Virus record (IMG/VR): IMGVR_UViG_3300032753_000003
Span: 1-64,000 of that record
Source of the DNA: a virus
DNA: 64,000 nucleotides
Direction: 5' to 3' (one strand)
Shown: piece after piece, positions 38,105 through 45,674 of the stretch
Layout of the letters: every line of letters starts with the position of its first letter
Position numbering within the stretch: position 1 is the stretch's first letter
Program-made: the position numbers and the translations under genes
The notes under the pieces: model-generated
Told to the model about the DNA's origin: nothing
Databases searched by the model: none
The model's input: only the letters and a program-made list of their open reading frames with translations

Positions 38105-38132
38105 ATTATATAGCATAGATAATCGCAGTCAA
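38105..38132 (-). promoter_or_regulatory. Early promoter, TTGACT-16-TATAAT
   Basis: Minus-strand TTGACT (38127-38132) and a perfect -10 TATAAT (38105-38110). Confidence 0.75.
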
Positions 38133-38143
38133 CAGATAATTTA

Positions 38144-38169
38144 TGATAGTGGGCTACTGCCCACTATCA
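38144..38169. terminator. Strong hairpin terminator
   Basis: Perfect 11-bp stem TGATAGTGGGC/GCCCACTATCA with loop TACT, directly after the gene ending at 38176 and before the early promoter. It separates late from early transcription units, though a T run is lacking. Confidence 0.7.
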
Positions 38170-38175
38170 ATTGTT

Positions 38176-39051
38176 TCAAGGTGTCCAACCAGGAGGAGGT
38201 TTACAACCTGTGGTATATCCAGGAAATGGCGATGCTGTACTGTTGTCGTACTTGTTTCTAGCCGTACGAATCTGGATGCCCATTTTCTGAAGATTCTTAG
38301 CAGTATTATAGTAGACTGCTAAAATTGCATCAGGGATATTGGGATTTGCTCTATTAAACACAACCTGAGAAGTGTTGAATTCAGTAGCATCTCCAAATCC
38401 AGTGCCAACATCTTGAGAAACAGTTGATGCTGATCTCACGACTGATGCAGTGGGTTGTACACTGGACAGCGACGACATTTGGTATATACCCATCGCAGCA
38501 GACGCTACAGCATTTTGAGGTGCTGCATTTAGCAATGCTGATGTAGGACTGTTGTACAATCCTGCTACAGGTATACTGCCGTTTGGTGGTGACAGTGTAG
38601 CACCAGAAGTGGTCCACTGTGGATACGCCGCAGCGGTATATTGTAGAGGTTCCTGATAGTAGAGTATTTCTCTGAATACCATAGCACCTATAACACCAGT
38701 GTTGCTGGTGCTGTTACCGCTAGTAGCCACATAACTGCGTCCTGCTTTGCTGAAATAAAATTCAGCGGCAGTTCCGCGGTCTAGAGTCCATCCAGGTACC
38801 TCTATGCTGCTGTTGGCATCAACCACATAGCCATCGCTGTTTGGGCCAGCAGGTTGACCCTTGATGGTATCTAATCCATCCACTGAGAATATCACCATAA
38901 CTCTATTTGGTGATCGATTGGTAAACTTGAGAGTGTACCTGCTGTTCTCTCGACCTTCTATCCAGATAGTGCCTTGATGCAGATATTCGTCTGCAGCTCG
39001 GCGACCATTTGGACAGACTTGTAGTTCAAATTGTGCGCTGGGATCAAACAT
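38176..39051 (-). CDS. Conserved phage structural-like protein, 291 aa
   Basis: Starts MFDPSAQFELQVCPNGR and continues with IWIEGRENSRYTLKFTNRSP, RVMVIFSVDGLDTIKGQPAG and SNTGVIGAMVFRE. The N-terminal 150 residues form a beta-rich domain conserved in many large phages, with no assigned function. The C-terminal half is Ala/Ser/Thr-rich and ends in a short basic segment and PGYTTGCKPPPGWTP. A virion-surface protein is plausible. The VWA gene lies directly upstream. Confidence 0.65.
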   Translation of the reverse strand: MFDPSAQFELQVCPNGRRAADEYLHQGTIWIEGRENSRYTLKFTNRSPNRVMVIFSVDGLDTIKGQPAGPNSDGYVVDANSSIEVPGWTLDRGTAAEFYFSKAGRSYVATSGNSTSNTGVIGAMVFREILYYQEPLQYTAAAYPQWTTSGATLSPPNGSIPVAGLYNSPTSALLNAAPQNAVASAAMGIYQMSSLSSVQPTASVVRSASTVSQDVGTGFGDATEFNTSQVVFNRANPNIPDAILAVYYNTAKNLQKMGIQIRTARNKYDNSTASPFPGYTTGCKPPPGWTP

Positions 39052-39059
39052 GGCTCACC

Positions 39060-39812
39060 TCACAACATGTTCTTTTTTTCGTCGTCCGAGAACATGGCAG
39101 TAGCATAGATATCCATTGTGCTTGTACCTGCAATCTTAGCGCTACGCATTCTAGTAGTTGTGGCATTGAGGCTGCTGTAGGTACCGCCCATGTTTGCAGT
39201 GCTGTAATTGACTGTGTTGCTGGCATTCATGCCAAATGTGCTGCCAACTGCAAAGCTGTCAATGTTGGCACCCATAATCACAAAGCTCCAGTCTGCCTTT
39301 TCAGCAGCAGCAACCATGGCTTTGATCTGCTCGTTGTTGTATTTGTTGCTGGCGTTTTCATAACCGTCTGTGGTAATAACTACAATTACTCCTGGACGTT
39401 CACTCTTCTTGCGTGCTGCCAATGCGGTATTGACACTTTCGATAGTATATCCGATAGCGTCTAGTAGATTGGTTCCGCCGTTTGGTGTATAGGTTTTGGT
39501 ATCCAGTGCCGGAACTTCTGCAATTGGACGATCGGCAAACACAGTCTTGATGTGAGGCGAATCAAACTTGATCAATGTCATGTATGCTGCTCCAGCATCT
39601 GCTGCGGCTTTCTGACCAGCTACATACTCGTTGAATCCAGCGATGGTAGCAGCTTGGGCATTGTGCATGCTGCCACTTTCATCTAGAATTACAGCGATTA
39701 GAGTACCTGCGGTACCTGCCTTCTTGAACTTGTATTTGGGAGTTAATGTTACCTTTGTGGTAACTTGCACTGCGGTCTGAATGCCAGCAGGAAACGGATT
39801 TGGTAAATTCAT
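39060..39812 (-). CDS. von Willebrand factor A domain protein
   Basis: 250 residues from ATG 39812 (GGAGAGAAAAT upstream). A complete MIDAS metal site is visible: DESGSMHNAQ, GGTNLLDAI and VITTDGYENAS. VWA domains bind protein ligands via a divalent metal. It neighbours a beta-rich structural-like gene, so it may be an assembly or adhesion factor. The late octamer at 39901 is the probable promoter. Confidence 0.85.
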   Translation of the reverse strand: MNLPNPFPAGIQTAVQVTTKVTLTPKYKFKKAGTAGTLIAVILDESGSMHNAQAATIAGFNEYVAGQKAAADAGAAYMTLIKFDSPHIKTVFADRPIAEVPALDTKTYTPNGGTNLLDAIGYTIESVNTALAARKKSERPGVIVVITTDGYENASNKYNNEQIKAMVAAAEKADWSFVIMGANIDSFAVGSTFGMNASNTVNYSTANMGGTYSSLNATTTRMRSAKIAGTSTMDIYATAMFSDDEKKNML

Positions 39813-39900
39813 ATTTTCTCTCCTGGGGTCTAACACTGCCGCGAATCACCTCGCGGACTTTACTGCCCCTGTGTGATACATGACTATCATGTATCATATA

Positions 39901-39908
39901 TATTTATG
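39901..39908 (-). promoter_or_regulatory. Late promoter octamer CATAAATA
   Basis: Minus strand, 88 bases before the VWA gene start. Confidence 0.45.
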
Positions 39909-39935
39909 TAGTGAGTTTATTGATCTGTCAATCTA

Positions 39936-40565
39936 TTATATCGTGGGGAATAGCACTTGAGTCACAAACTCAGTTGCACGCTGCTCACCTAGTAGATTCT
40001 TGATTGCCTTAACAGTATGCTCATTCTTGCGCTGTTGCAGACAATAATGGTTCTGAGCGTTTATAACTTCTTCATACTTTGGATGATAGCGTTTGGATAG
40101 AGATAGGTCATCCAAGTATGTGCGCAATACTCTCTGTACTTCTTCTGCAATGGTTATCATTTCTTCAGCATTGGGTCGGCAGGCTATCCAATGCTGAGAG
40201 AATATATCACCCCATTCTGGCCGCTCGCGCATCTTGCCAAAGTTGAGAGATGTAAATGGTTCAGTGTTATCAATTGTAGGCGACAGGTCCATGAATACAC
40301 CAGTGACCTTGCTTTCTCCGGCAATCACATCAAACCCAAAGATTGGACGAGGATCATATGCATGAGGGAACACACAGAGATGCACAACCATAAATCGATC
40401 TTGATTGAATATTTCCAAGTGTGCCATTCTAAAATGCGGACTGCGCCATCTGTGGTTTTCCCAACCATAGTCATCTGTGGGCACAGTCTCTACATCCGCT
40501 GTAGATTCAATTATGGCCTTAAGCTGGCGAGCTGTTTGGTCCAGAAGAGTAATGTAATTCGTCAT
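39936..40565 (-). CDS. Ferredoxin-dependent bilin reductase (PcyX/PebS-like)
   Basis: 209 residues. The FDBR fold is shown by WRSPHFRMAHLEIFNQ, FMVVHLCVFPHAYDPRPIFG and FDVIAGESKVTGVFMDLSP. These enzymes reduce biliverdin with electrons from ferredoxin to phytobilins. Oceanic phages are known to carry PebS (cyanophages) and PcyX (presumed alphaproteobacterial phages), both making phycoerythrobilin in four-electron steps. Given the window's other host signals PcyX is more likely, but subtype cannot be fixed by eye. The start overlaps the 3' end of the heme oxygenase by 47 bases, so the pair is co-expressed. Confidence 0.88.
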   Translation of the reverse strand: MTNYITLLDQTARQLKAIIESTADVETVPTDDYGWENHRWRSPHFRMAHLEIFNQDRFMVVHLCVFPHAYDPRPIFGFDVIAGESKVTGVFMDLSPTIDNTEPFTSLNFGKMRERPEWGDIFSQHWIACRPNAEEMITIAEEVQRVLRTYLDDLSLSKRYHPKYEEVINAQNHYCLQQRKNEHTVKAIKNLLGEQRATEFVTQVLFPTI

Positions 40566-41058
40566 AGATCTTGATTATCCATTCAAAGGCGTTGTTTGCT
40601 TCGGCAGGATCAACATCTGTTATGTTGGCCCTGATGTAATTGATGCATTGTTTTAGGTTGTCAAACTCTAGATGGCTATGCTGCCACGGAATCTTCTTGG
40701 CAAGTATTTGCCCGCCATACATATTGCCTAGATAATGTACATATGCATGTGCCCATGCTCTCTGAACATCTAGCTGATCTATATAGTCAACATATCTATT
40801 GGTGCTGTTGGTAGGTGTACCTGCACCTCGACCTAGAGCAGTTAAATCAGCCTTAAACTTGTCTGCACGCTTAACACTGTCTGGCATAAAATGCAATCGA
40901 CGTTCGATAGCACCGTATATTGCCAACATGTTGAATATAAAATTGTGATATTGCACCTCAGTTAGGGTGCTATTTATCATAGCCTGGGAGAATGCAGTCT
41001 TTTCTGCGGCTTTGTGGTTGTGTGATGTTGCTTCGCGCAGATCAATTGAATTGTTCAT
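40519..41058 (-). CDS. ho1: Heme oxygenase (biliverdin-forming)
   Basis: 179 residues from ATG 41058; an upstream TTG in frame is less likely. LREATSHNHKAAEKTAF contains the proximal heme-ligand His. The distal helix reads AYVHYLGNMYGGQILAKKI with the GG hinge. It opens heme to biliverdin IX-alpha, CO and iron, supplying the substrate of the bilin reductase that follows. Its length is shorter than cyanobacterial HO1 (about 240) but typical of phage forms. Confidence 0.93.
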   Translation of the reverse strand: MNNSIDLREATSHNHKAAEKTAFSQAMINSTLTEVQYHNFIFNMLAIYGAIERRLHFMPDSVKRADKFKADLTALGRGAGTPTNSTNRYVDYIDQLDVQRAWAHAYVHYLGNMYGGQILAKKIPWQHSHLEFDNLKQCINYIRANITDVDPAEANNAFEWIIKIYDELHYSSGPNSSPA

Positions 41059-41073
41059 AATCAAAGTATTTGG

Positions 41074-41643
41074 TCATCGGCGTACCAAATGCAAATTGAT
41101 TGATTCTAAAATAGACAACATCTTTCTGACTTTGGCAGTTTCAGTTGCTTTGGCTTTGGTGCTGAGTTGTTCCCAGGGTAACAATCTGGGATCCATGCGC
41201 AACACTCTATCTCTACGAGGACCATAATTCCAACCTTCTGCCACTCGAGAATTGACGTCGTCTGCATGCAATCTCTTGGCAACTTGTTCAGCTATCTCAT
41301 TGAGAATGTCTTCTTGCAATGCTGCTTTGACAATCTTGCTTTGTTGTGATTGACTGAAGTCAACGATAAAATCACCATCCGGGCAAGCTTTGTCCCAGGC
41401 CACTGCTATGAGACCGGCTTCGTCTTCTGTTAGATCTCTGGTTAATGGTACTACATATCCACCTCTGTTACCCAGCTTGGTAACATAAAACTCGCTTTGT
41501 TTGCGATGACCATTGCTGATGATGTTGGTGCTGCCCTGTACACCGTTGGGCAAATATTTCACCACAGTGTCTCGCCAGCGCTTGGCTAGATCTTTTTCAA
41601 GAGGTTCTGGTGTTATGAGAGTTATATGAGGATGCGTTGACAT
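41074..41643 (-). CDS. RyR-domain protein, 189 aa
   Basis: The C-terminal part (about 125-185), VAEGWNYGPRRDRVLRMDPR, LLPWEQLSTKAK, KVRKMLSILE, matches the ryanodine-receptor repeat domain also found in bacterial and phage proteins. The N-terminal part (HITLITPEPLEKDLAKRWR) is unassigned. RyR domains in microbes are suspected nucleotide or ligand binders. The late octamer lies five bases before the ATG. Confidence 0.7.
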   Translation of the reverse strand: MSTHPHITLITPEPLEKDLAKRWRDTVVKYLPNGVQGSTNIISNGHRKQSEFYVTKLGNRGGYVVPLTRDLTEDEAGLIAVAWDKACPDGDFIVDFSQSQQSKIVKAALQEDILNEIAEQVAKRLHADDVNSRVAEGWNYGPRRDRVLRMDPRLLPWEQLSTKAKATETAKVRKMLSILESINLHLVRR

Positions 41644-41648
41644 GCTGA

Positions 41649-41656
41649 TATTTATT
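41649..41656 (-). promoter_or_regulatory. Late promoter octamer AATAAATA
   Basis: Minus strand, five bases before the ATG at 41643, predicting a leaderless mRNA for the RyR protein and perhaps the ho1 pair downstream. Confidence 0.55.
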
Positions 41657-41718
41657 GCAAATGATATTAAACTAATCCGGCTGACTTTAGATCTCCATCC
41701 ATTTCATGTGCCATTAAT

Positions 41719-41748
41719 AACTATGAATTTAATGAAGCTTTCATAGTT
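41719..41748. promoter_or_regulatory. 9-bp inverted repeat
   Basis: AACTATGAA/TTCATAGTT with a 12-base loop, touching the stop of the small gene 41747-41911. It may end its transcript; no T run is visible. Confidence 0.4.
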
Positions 41749-41911
41749 AATATAAACGGCATGATTTTATCAAAGCTTCAAATTTAGCAAAGTCTCGAAT
41801 GCATTCTTCATCAAATTCTATCCATTGCTTGGCAAATTCTTCTGACACTTCTATCCAACCGTCTCCGGGGCATGTTGGAGATCTAACTATTTTCAACTTG
41901 CTGTGTTGCAT
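41747..41911 (-). CDS. Small acidic protein, 54 aa
   Basis: MQHSKLKIVRSPTCPGDGWI, then VSEEFAKQWIEFDEECIRDF, a charged helical tail and a final CRLY. The compact reading frame fills most of the 300-base gap between the RyR and Pth2 genes and ends at an inverted repeat. Function unknown. Confidence 0.5.
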   Translation of the reverse strand: MQHSKLKIVRSPTCPGDGWIEVSEEFAKQWIEFDEECIRDFAKFEALIKSCRLY

Positions 41912-41947
41912 TGCATAATTTCCAGTATGTTATTATCGTGATATTTA

Positions 41948-42328
41948 TTAGAACAGCTTTAGATGTCCAGTCACAGCATCTATCTTGTCTGCACTGTCTG
42001 GACCAACTGCCACCGTGGTTAGAGTTGGCACTCCGTTAAATTCAGTAAGACCGCTATCTCGGATGATACTGCAGATCAAACCAGCAGCTTGTGCTTTGGC
42101 ATAAATGTCAAGAAGTTCTTGTTCGCTGTCTACGCTAACACAAATCTTCTTGAACAAGCCTGTGATCCACGGCTTCAATCTATCGTCCATGTGCAAGGTT
42201 AGCGTATCACCGTGTACTTCACATTGATCCAATATGGCTTTGAGGCTGGCATGCGCCAACTGGGCCATCATTTTGCCTTTTCGACATTTTAAATCTTTTC
42301 TGACAACTATTACTTGTTTGTGATTCAT
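41948..42328 (-). CDS. pth2: Peptidyl-tRNA hydrolase, Pth2 type
   Basis: 126 residues from ATG 42328 (GAGGAATATT upstream). Pth2 signatures are KQVIVVRKDLKCRKGKMMAQ, AQLAHASLKA, IRDSGLTEFNGVPTLTTVAV and the C-terminal HLKLF. It frees tRNA from peptidyl-tRNA after premature release. Pth2 is typical of archaea and eukaryotes and found sporadically in phages. Rescue of stalled tRNA could matter in a phage with amber codons and a suppressor tRNA, but that link is speculation. Confidence 0.92.
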   Translation of the reverse strand: MNHKQVIVVRKDLKCRKGKMMAQLAHASLKAILDQCEVHGDTLTLHMDDRLKPWITGLFKKICVSVDSEQELLDIYAKAQAAGLICSIIRDSGLTEFNGVPTLTTVAVGPDSADKIDAVTGHLKLF

Positions 42329-42353
42329 AATATTCCTCAATTATCTAGTTATA

Positions 42354-42770
42354 TCACTCAGGTATAATTCTATACGGAACATTTCCGCCATATTTTGTAA
42401 ACATCAATATCTCTGATTTGGGATATCCATTCTCCACTAGCCATTCCTCAATCCTATCCATTTGATCATCGGGTATTGGTTTGGGAAATCCCCATTTCCA
42501 ACCTCCCGGAGGATCTATCAAGGTGCGAGGACCTTTGCCGTTCCAGGTTAGATTAAACACAGTAGCATCTTGTTGATTACTGAACAACCATGTACTAAAA
42601 TCTCTGTCTGTTACATGCGGCGAACCTGTTAAGGCTGGTCGCCAAGTTATACCACTGTTGTCTATGCCAAACTGATCTATACACCATCCCATGATGTCTC
42701 GATGATGTTCAAGCTCGTACCACCTGCTGATGGTTACACGATAGGGGAATTGTTCATCTAACTTAGCCAT
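42354..42770 (-). CDS. FxLxW-family protein with C-terminal extension, 138 aa
   Basis: Core RDIMGWCIDQFGIDNSG and STWLFSNQQDATVFNLTWNG, then an extra 55 residues (PPGGWKWGFPKPIPDDQ, IEEWLVENGYPKSEILMF) not found in array members. The start follows the previous stop without a gap (TAAATG). Confidence 0.68.
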   Translation of the reverse strand: MAKLDEQFPYRVTISRWYELEHHRDIMGWCIDQFGIDNSGITWRPALTGSPHVTDRDFSTWLFSNQQDATVFNLTWNGKGPRTLIDPPGGWKWGFPKPIPDDQMDRIEEWLVENGYPKSEILMFTKYGGNVPYRIIPE

Positions 42771-43043
42771 TTATATTTGCTCTATATCCACGCTGCTCAA
42801 TATAACCCATGTTAACCATTCGGGGTCAATTGGATCAGCATTGTTACCTGTGCTCCTGTTCTTTACGTAACGATATCCGTCACAGTCGGATTGAATTATA
42901 TAATCACAGAGGTTAAACAATTGATACCAATTTCTAGTGTTATATGACGAATCTACATAAGTGCTGGGCACCAAGATGTATTTGTGATTGATGTGATTAT
43001 GCCGTGCGGCGCTATCATTCAAAACGCAATAGAATTGAATCAT
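42771..43043 (-). CDS. Hypothetical protein, 90 aa
   Basis: ATGA-coupled start at 43043. MIQFYCVLNDSAARHNHI, then TRNWYQLFNLCDYIIQ, DPEWLTWVILSSVDIEQI. No FxLxW end, but similar size, coupling and aromatic content. Function unknown. Confidence 0.58.
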   Translation of the reverse strand: MIQFYCVLNDSAARHNHINHKYILVPSTYVDSSYNTRNWYQLFNLCDYIIQSDCDGYRYVKNRSTGNNADPIDPEWLTWVILSSVDIEQI

Positions 43044-43222
43044 AATACTTTTATCCCATAACAATCGTCAAATATATCAACAACAAGTGTAGGATGATGG
43101 TCTTGATTAACATAAAACCATTCTACTATCTTACCTTTGGTATATCCTACACGGCTGAAATCAATTAACCATAGTTGTATGTCTAGGGTATCTGATGTAG
43201 TGTGTACCTTTAACCTCTTCAT
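43040..43222 (-). CDS. Hypothetical protein, 60 aa
   Basis: MKRLKVHTTSDTLDIQLWL, then KIVEWFYVNQDHHPTLVVDI: a compact basic beta-type protein coupled to the next gene by ATGA. Function unknown. Confidence 0.5.
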   Translation of the reverse strand: MKRLKVHTTSDTLDIQLWLIDFSRVGYTKGKIVEWFYVNQDHHPTLVVDIFDDCYGIKVL

Positions 43223-43229
43223 TATTAAT

Positions 43230-43601
43230 TTAACCCCAAGCTAACAAGAATTCTGTTGCATGTTTGCTATCATCGATTCCGACACATACTACCATAAATG
43301 CTCGAGATATAGTCTTACCGTAAGTTGTATCAGAATCTCCGCTTTGTACACCCAACCATTTGATATCGCGTTCTCGCAACCACGAGTCCATATCAGGATA
43401 ATATTTTTCTAGCCAACAATGTATAGCTGCATCATGATGATTGCGATATCCTAGTGCATATAGACCTTCGTAATCATCAGGATAATCAAACTCGTGTCTG
43501 TAATCCCACTCAACTTCAGCCACTACAAAATTGTGCCCACAAAAGTAATTTGGTAGCTTTTTAACCGTATCATATAGTCTGTGATACTTATGAATGGTCA
43601 T
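43230..43601 (-). CDS. FxLxW-like protein, 123 aa
   Basis: Ends VVCVGIDDSKHATEFLLAWG, a clear variant of the family ending. The N-terminal two thirds (LPNYFCGHNFVVAEVEWDY, AIHCWLEKYYPDMDSWL) are longer than in array members. It shares direction and spacing with the two small genes downstream. Confidence 0.6.
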   Translation of the reverse strand: MTIHKYHRLYDTVKKLPNYFCGHNFVVAEVEWDYRHEFDYPDDYEGLYALGYRNHHDAAIHCWLEKYYPDMDSWLRERDIKWLGVQSGDSDTTYGKTISRAFMVVCVGIDDSKHATEFLLAWG

Positions 43602-43603
43602 AA

Positions 43604-44080
43604 TCAGTCGCTGCTAGAGCTACCACTGTCATAACTGCTAGAGCTACCACTATCCCACGAGCTTGAACTATGGCTGCTGTCATAGCTGCTATGTGAACTA
43701 GAACTTGAATCATAGCTGCTGTCATAGCTGCTATGTGAACTAGAACTTGAATCATAGCTGCTATGTGAGCTAGAACTTGAATCATGGTTGCTGTGCGAGC
43801 CAGCGCTAGAGTGTGCAGTTGAACTATCAGACGAATAATCTACAGAAGTGCCGGCTCCGCCACTGGATCCGCCGTGTCCGGTAAAAGTATCAGTATGATT
43901 GCTGCTAGACTTGCTGGTCATCATGTCATATAGCAACATGTTGTTTACAATTGCAGGCGTATCGGTACTATCATCCGAACTCTTAGTATAAGAGCTACGA
44001 GTGGATACAGTTGAAGTCTTGCGTAGTTCCTCTGGCTTCTTGCCCTTCAATCTATCCCAAACCCATTTAAAACTGTTCAT
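43604..44080 (-). CDS. Ser-rich low-complexity protein, 158 aa
   Basis: Basic start MNSFKWVWDRLKGKKPEEL, then Ser/Thr-rich sequence with repeats of SSSSSHSSYDS in the last 60 residues (more than half Ser). The DNA under it is a 30/42-bp tandem repeat. No signal peptide. It is disordered; it could be a scaffold or a phosphorylation substrate. An early promoter and GGAGGT precede it. Confidence 0.6.
   Translation of the reverse strand: MNSFKWVWDRLKGKKPEELRKTSTVSTRSSYTKSSDDSTDTPAIVNNMLLYDMMTSKSSSNHTDTFTGHGGSSGGAGTSVDYSSDSSTAHSSAGSHSNHDSSSSSHSSYDSSSSSHSSYDSSYDSSSSSHSSYDSSHSSSSWDSGSSSSYDSGSSSSD
43681..43782 (-). repeat. Tandem repeats of 30 and 42 bp in the Ser-rich gene
   Basis: CATAGCTGCTATGTGAACTA plus GAACTTGAAT recurs at 43681, 43723 and (variant) 43753. 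The in-frame units encode SSSSSHSSYDS blocks. Confidence 0.85.
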
Positions 44081-44103
44081 ATTGACCTCCTATGTCAATA
44101 GCA

Positions 44104-44132
44104 TTGATAGCATCTTCAGTAAACGCTGTCAA
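44104..44132 (-). promoter_or_regulatory. Sigma70-type promoter, TTGACA-17-TATCAA
   Basis: Minus-strand TTGACA (44127-44132) and TATCAA (44104-44109) ahead of the Ser-rich gene. The 186 bases between 44081 and 44266 hold this promoter and the opposing late promoter, nothing else recognised. Confidence 0.5.
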
Positions 44133-44235
44133 CCATATGTTTCTTGATACTGCTAAAATATAGTAGAAACCATTTATTAGTGATAACCATATAGATGTCT
44201 CGTCAATACCCGCAGTGAAATATACGCTAAACCAT

Positions 44236-44243
44236 TATAAATA
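44236..44243 (+). promoter_or_regulatory. Late promoter octamer TATAAATA (exact T4 consensus)
   Basis: Plus strand, 23 bases before the GTG start of the Ntn hydrolase, with AGAGGTG between. Confidence 0.65.
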
Positions 44244-44266
44244 ATATCAATCATAGAGGTGATACC

Positions 44267-45157
44267 GTGTGTATAGTAGCTGCCAAATATTTTCCTGAGA
44301 CAGGTTGGACAATAGTTAAGAACCGCGACAGGAATTATATTCCAGAAATAAGTTTCAAGCAGACAACTGCAGACGGAGTTGAGATACTCGTGTTCTGGGA
44401 CGATATCACTCAGTACTGCGAGGGAATGAACAGTGGCGGCGTCTGCATATTGAGTGCAAGTTTGATGGTCAAGGACGATGAGAAGGAAATAACCGTCCGC
44501 AGCAAGACCCCCAGCAAGGATGGTGTTAAACTCAAGAAAGCTCTGCGTTTCCCCAATGTCAAAGCCGCTGCTATGAGCCTCATCAAAGCCAAACTACCCG
44601 GTAACACACTCATAGCAGACAAAGAGACTTGCTATCTACTAGAAGGTTGCTGGAAACCAGGTGGATATGATTCCAAAGAATGCGCCTACAAGATCCGTGA
44701 AATACCACATGATGAAACTGTAGTACGTACCAATCACGGTGTATGGTTAGATTGGGCTGGGTATCAGCGTGTTGATGACAACGAGAATCAAACTATGAGC
44801 CGCATAAGCTCAGAGAGTCGCAAGGCCATAGCAGAACGTGTAGTAGAGAAAGCCAAAACTCCAGACGAGATGATCGATGGGTTGGCAGGCACATACATAG
44901 ATAATCCTCAGCTCAATTGTTTACGTACAACTGACAAAAAGAAGATGATGAGGACTACCAGTCAAATCATGATGATTCCCGGTGAGGACACTATGTTTAT
45001 TCGCCCAGTTCAAAGTCATATGACTTTTAACTTCTGGGAACTTAACGATCCAAAACACAAGTTGTGGTTAGAAATATTGGGCAACAGAGTCTTGTACAAG
45101 CGCAAACAGGAAGGCGAGAAAATGCCATTCCCCAAGATGAACCACAAGGCGGATTGA
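44267..45157 (+). CDS. Ntn hydrolase (choloylglycine hydrolase/C45-like)
   Basis: 296 residues. It starts with GTG so that Cys2 (MCIVAAKYFP) becomes the N-terminal nucleophile after Met removal. KNRDRNYIPEISF fits the family (R...D) and VVRTNHGVWLDW supplies the later TNH motif. Such enzymes cleave or transfer amide-linked acyl groups (bile salts, acyl-homoserine lactones, penicillins); the phage substrate is unknown. Quorum-signal degradation is one possibility, only as a guess. The WPEL protein follows after four bases. Confidence 0.78.
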   Translation: MCIVAAKYFPETGWTIVKNRDRNYIPEISFKQTTADGVEILVFWDDITQYCEGMNSGGVCILSASLMVKDDEKEITVRSKTPSKDGVKLKKALRFPNVKAAAMSLIKAKLPGNTLIADKETCYLLEGCWKPGGYDSKECAYKIREIPHDETVVRTNHGVWLDWAGYQRVDDNENQTMSRISSESRKAIAERVVEKAKTPDEMIDGLAGTYIDNPQLNCLRTTDKKKMMRTTSQIMMIPGEDTMFIRPVQSHMTFNFWELNDPKHKLWLEILGNRVLYKRKQEGEKMPFPKMNHKAD

Positions 45158-45161
45158 TCAT

Positions 45162-45674
45162 ATGAAACTCATAGATCTGTTGATTGAGACATCTGATCAT
45201 CGTGCAGAATTAGATCAGCTAACAGTTGATCTCAAACGCGGCATGAGCACTAGAGATCCAAATCCTGTTAGGATATTCATAACAGACGCCCTTAGAGCTA
45301 AATTAAATCATTTGGAAATAAAAGCAGTACTAGAGTCTATGAAACCTGAAATATTGGAATGGTTGAGATCTTTTATTTCAGTTAGGAAGAAATATCTCAG
45401 CAATGTGGCTGCACACTTTGTACTGAACATAAAATATTTGCAAAAATCAGCAGGCATCAACTGGAATGAGCTAGATGCAATTGTAGAAGACAACAAATTT
45501 GATATTGTTAAGTATTTGTTGACGTTATTCAAAACCGAACATTATAAATTTGCATTAGAGTTGATCAAGGATATACATACACTGGGGTTTGACTGGGATG
45601 AGCTTTATACCATTAAGAATAGTATAGATTCAATTGTGTCTGGTAAAATTGATCACCATCGCCAGACCCACTGA
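45162..45674 (+). CDS. WPEL-repeat late protein with tag MKLIDLLIE, 170 aa
   Basis: The tag MKLIDLLIE has the site LIE. Two helical modules: AGINWNELDAIVEDN (about 105-120) and LGFDWDELYTIKNSID (about 145-160), both divergent from WPEL. The 3' end overlaps the opposing methyltransferase by 22 bases. Function unknown. Confidence 0.65.
   Translation: MKLIDLLIETSDHRAELDQLTVDLKRGMSTRDPNPVRIFITDALRAKLNHLEIKAVLESMKPEILEWLRSFISVRKKYLSNVAAHFVLNIKYLQKSAGINWNELDAIVEDNKFDIVKYLLTLFKTEHYKFALELIKDIHTLGFDWDELYTIKNSIDSIVSGKIDHHRQTH

Noticed and set aside
43681-43782. CRISPR-like repeat array
   Set aside because: Repeats are directly adjacent, in frame and code for Ser-rich units; there are no unique spacers.
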